Made by a program: the position numbers and the translations under genes
Source: Aliiroseovarius sp. F20344
GTDB taxonomy: Bacteria; Pseudomonadota; Alphaproteobacteria; Rhodobacterales; Rhodobacteraceae
DNA: 64,000 nt
Assembly: GCF_023016155.1 (NCBI RefSeq)
Contig: NZ_JALKBG010000003.1
Location: 666,001 to 730,000 of the forward strand
Direction: 5' to 3'
Part shown: positions 62,439-64,000 of the stretch, piece by piece
Layout: every line of letters starts with the position of its first letter
How positions within the stretch are numbered: position 1 is the first letter of the stretch
Notes under the pieces: model-generated
The model's database searches: none
The model's input: only the letters and a program-made list of their open reading frames with translations
What the model was told of the DNA's origin: nothing

Positions 62439-63347
62439 ATGGCCTATAAGAATGTGCTGAAATATTCGGATGTGACGCCCAAAGCGGACTATATGAATCG
62501 CCGCCAGTTGATGGGTGGGGCCGCAGGGTTGTTTGCCGGCATGGCAATCGGCCCGGCGTTGGGTGCGTCGAAGTATTCGACCGATGCTGAACCAAATACG
62601 TTTGAAGAGATCTCGGGCTACAACAACTTTTATGAGTTTGGCACAGGCAAAGAAGATCCTGCACGTAATGCCCATCGTCTGACGATTGACCCTTGGTCTG
62701 TTCAGATAGATGGCATGGTCGACAAACCGGGCAGCTATGGGCTTGAGGATATTCTGAAGGCCGTCACGCAAGAGGAACGTATCTATCGTTTCCGCTGTGT
62801 TGAGGCCTGGTCGATGGTGATCCCGTGGTATGGATTCGAGCTGAACCAGCTTCTGAAAATGGCGGGCGTGCAATCCGGCGCGAAGTATGTGGCGTTTGAA
62901 ACGCTTGTGCGCGAAGAAGAGATGCCGGGCATCCGCTCGGTCAATATCGAGTGGCCGTATCGCGAAGGCCTGCGTCTGGACGAGGCGATGCACCCGCTGA
63001 CCATTATGGCGACCGGCATTTATGACAAGCCCATGCCGAAGCAAAACGGTGCGCCGTTGCGTCTGGTGGTGCCGTGGAAATACGGGTTCAAATCGATCAA
63101 GTCGATTGTGCGCGTCACACTGACCGATAAGCAGCCGCAAACCACATGGAACATGTTGCAGCCGCGCGAGTATGGATTCTATTCGAACGTTAACCCCGAG
63201 GTCAGCCACCCACGCTGGTCACAAGCCACCGAGCGCACGATTGGTGGTGGGGTGTTTGCCAAGCGCAAAGAGACTTTGATGTTCAATGGCTACGAACAAG
63301 AAGTCGCGGGCCTGTACTCTGGCATGGATCTGGCCAAGAATTTCTGA
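62439..63347 (+). CDS. msrP: Protein-methionine-sulfoxide reductase catalytic subunit MsrP
   Basis: The 302-residue protein has a twin-arginine signal (Asn20-Arg21-Arg22-Gln, then [18 protein letters not shown]), and a sulfite-oxidase-type molybdopterin domain. The molybdenum Cys is Cys120 in [11 protein letters not shown], followed by PWYGFEL. It repairs oxidised methionines of periplasmic proteins. Start ATG at 62439 has CGAGG upstream. It overlaps msrQ by one base (TGATG), the standard gene pair. Confidence 0.95.
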   Translation: MAYKNVLKYSDVTPKADYMNRRQLMGGAAGLFAGMAIGPALGASKYSTDAEPNTFEEISGYNNFYEFGTGKEDPARNAHRLTIDPWSVQIDGMVDKPGSYGLEDILKAVTQEERIYRFRCVEAWSMVIPWYGFELNQLLKMAGVQSGAKYVAFETLVREEEMPGIRSVNIEWPYREGLRLDEAMHPLTIMATGIYDKPMPKQNGAPLRLVVPWKYGFKSIKSIVRVTLTDKQPQTTWNMLQPREYGFYSNVNPEVSHPRWSQATERTIGGGVFAKRKETLMFNGYEQEVAGLYSGMDLAKNF

Positions 63348-63988
63348 TGGGTGTCGTTGATCACATCAATACTGCTGCGCGTAAGGTGCCGGTTTGGGGT
63401 GTCTATGCGGCGGGCCTGCTGTGGCCTGCTTGGTTGTTTTACTTGGCAGTAAGCGGTGCAATAGGCATCGACCCGGTCAAGTCACTTGAGCACGAGCTGG
63501 GCGAGCTGGGTCTTCAGGCCCTGATTTTCGGGTTGGCGATCACGCCACTCAGGTCAATTATCGGTATCAACCTGATCCGTTTTCGGCGGGCCATCGGTGT
63601 TCTGACCTTCTACTTTGTCTCGGCGCATCTTTTGGTGTGGCTCGTTCTGGATGTTCAGATCCTGTCCGAGATCTGGAAGGACATCGTCAAGCGGCCCTAC
63701 ATTACTGTGGGCATGGCGGCATTCATTCTGATGACGCCTTTGGCGATCACTTCGAACAATATGTCTGTCCGCAAGTTGGGGCCACGGTGGCGCAAGCTTC
63801 ATAAGCTGGTCTACCCAAGCGCGGCGCTGGGCGGCATTCACTACATTATGGTTGGCAAGACGTGGGAGCTGGAGTCACTTCTATATATGGCCGTCATTCT
63901 CTCGCTTCTGGGCTGGCGAGTATATGACTCGCGCCGAAAACAGCGTGCGCGTGATTTGCCGACCCGCGATTCAGCCAATCCTGCTTAG
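63347..63988 (+). CDS. msrQ: Protein-methionine-sulfoxide reductase heme-binding subunit MsrQ
   Basis: The 213-residue protein has six predicted membrane helices and the ferric-reductase-like heme residues in the segments LIRFRRAIGVLTFYFVSAHLL and WRKLHKLVYPSAALGGIHYIM. It passes electrons from the respiratory chain through heme b to MsrP. It follows msrP directly with overlapping stop and start codons. It ends 12 bases from the right edge of the window. Confidence 0.94.
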   Translation: MGVVDHINTAARKVPVWGVYAAGLLWPAWLFYLAVSGAIGIDPVKSLEHELGELGLQALIFGLAITPLRSIIGINLIRFRRAIGVLTFYFVSAHLLVWLVLDVQILSEIWKDIVKRPYITVGMAAFILMTPLAITSNNMSVRKLGPRWRKLHKLVYPSAALGGIHYIMVGKTWELESLLYMAVILSLLGWRVYDSRRKQRARDLPTRDSANPA

Positions 63989-64000
63989 AACCTGGCAAGC

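Noticed and set aside
1..64000. CRISPR array, insertion sequence, prophage or classical defence island
   Set aside because: No regularly spaced repeats, transposase, phage structural or restriction-modification genes were seen in the window.

Overview
The window reads as the chromosome of an alphaproteobacterium of the order Rhodobacterales (Roseobacter group). The support is gene content and protein style rather than any database search: a DUF1643 gene, a DUF5665 gene, a DUF3035 lipoprotein, a DUF1674/SDHAF4 homologue, a 41-residue cysteine-poor ribosomal protein L36, a heparinase II/III gene between an RsmB-like methyltransferase and purH, saccharopine-pathway lysine genes, and a possible CtrA box. 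The DNA is moderately GC-rich and densely packed, with many ATGA or TGATG overlaps. I saw no insertion sequence, prophage, CRISPR array or rRNA. Every position was worked out by eye.

Layout. 1-5280: the end of an unknown gene, a short run of stress-type genes (DoxX-like, tandem SnoaL, radical SAM of the SPL type, thioredoxin-fold peroxiredoxin-like), a non-coding stretch, and a divergent AraC regulator/SDR pair. 5388-12061: pnp and rpsO on the minus strand with clear terminators, a fatty-acid-hydroxylase-like gene, a secreted SGNH hydrolase, DUF5665, an RTX-type protein and DUF1643. 12150-27752: housekeeping genes deoA, dapB, rbfA-truB, SDHAF4, an rRNA methyltransferase, heparinase II/III, purH, lspA, a DUF3035 lipoprotein, a tandem M16 protease pair, mutL and rmuC. 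27759-28487: a small AT-richer patch with two unknown genes. 28620-33236 (minus): a metallopeptidase-like gene and an apparent lysine-catabolic operon (histidine phosphatase, both halves of the saccharopine pathway, a SemiSWEET transporter and an HD-domain protein), headed by a perfect palindromic operator. 33382-36132: an NAD-type formate dehydrogenase alpha subunit. 36161-38712: divergent glpD/glpR with matching inverted operator half-sites. 38709-41359: a response regulator and a hybrid histidine kinase.

41544-50206 is the most distinctive block: an acyl-CoA synthetase, a complete branched-chain-type ABC importer (livG, livH, livM, livK, livF) and a PaaK-like protein with a changed ATP loop, with hairpins on both sides of livK. 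This looks like coupled uptake and CoA activation of a carboxylic acid. 50360-57010 holds a pseudocaspase-peptidoglycan-binding protein, rpmJ (L36), tRNA-Val(GAC), an N-formylglutamate amidohydrolase-like gene, a zinc-ribbon dinB, a Nudix hydrolase, an SPFH/NfeD pair and pyrF. 57085-63988 holds clpB behind a near-consensus heat-shock promoter, two small proteins, a membrane-anchored FMN/GltS-like protein, and msrP-msrQ at the right edge.
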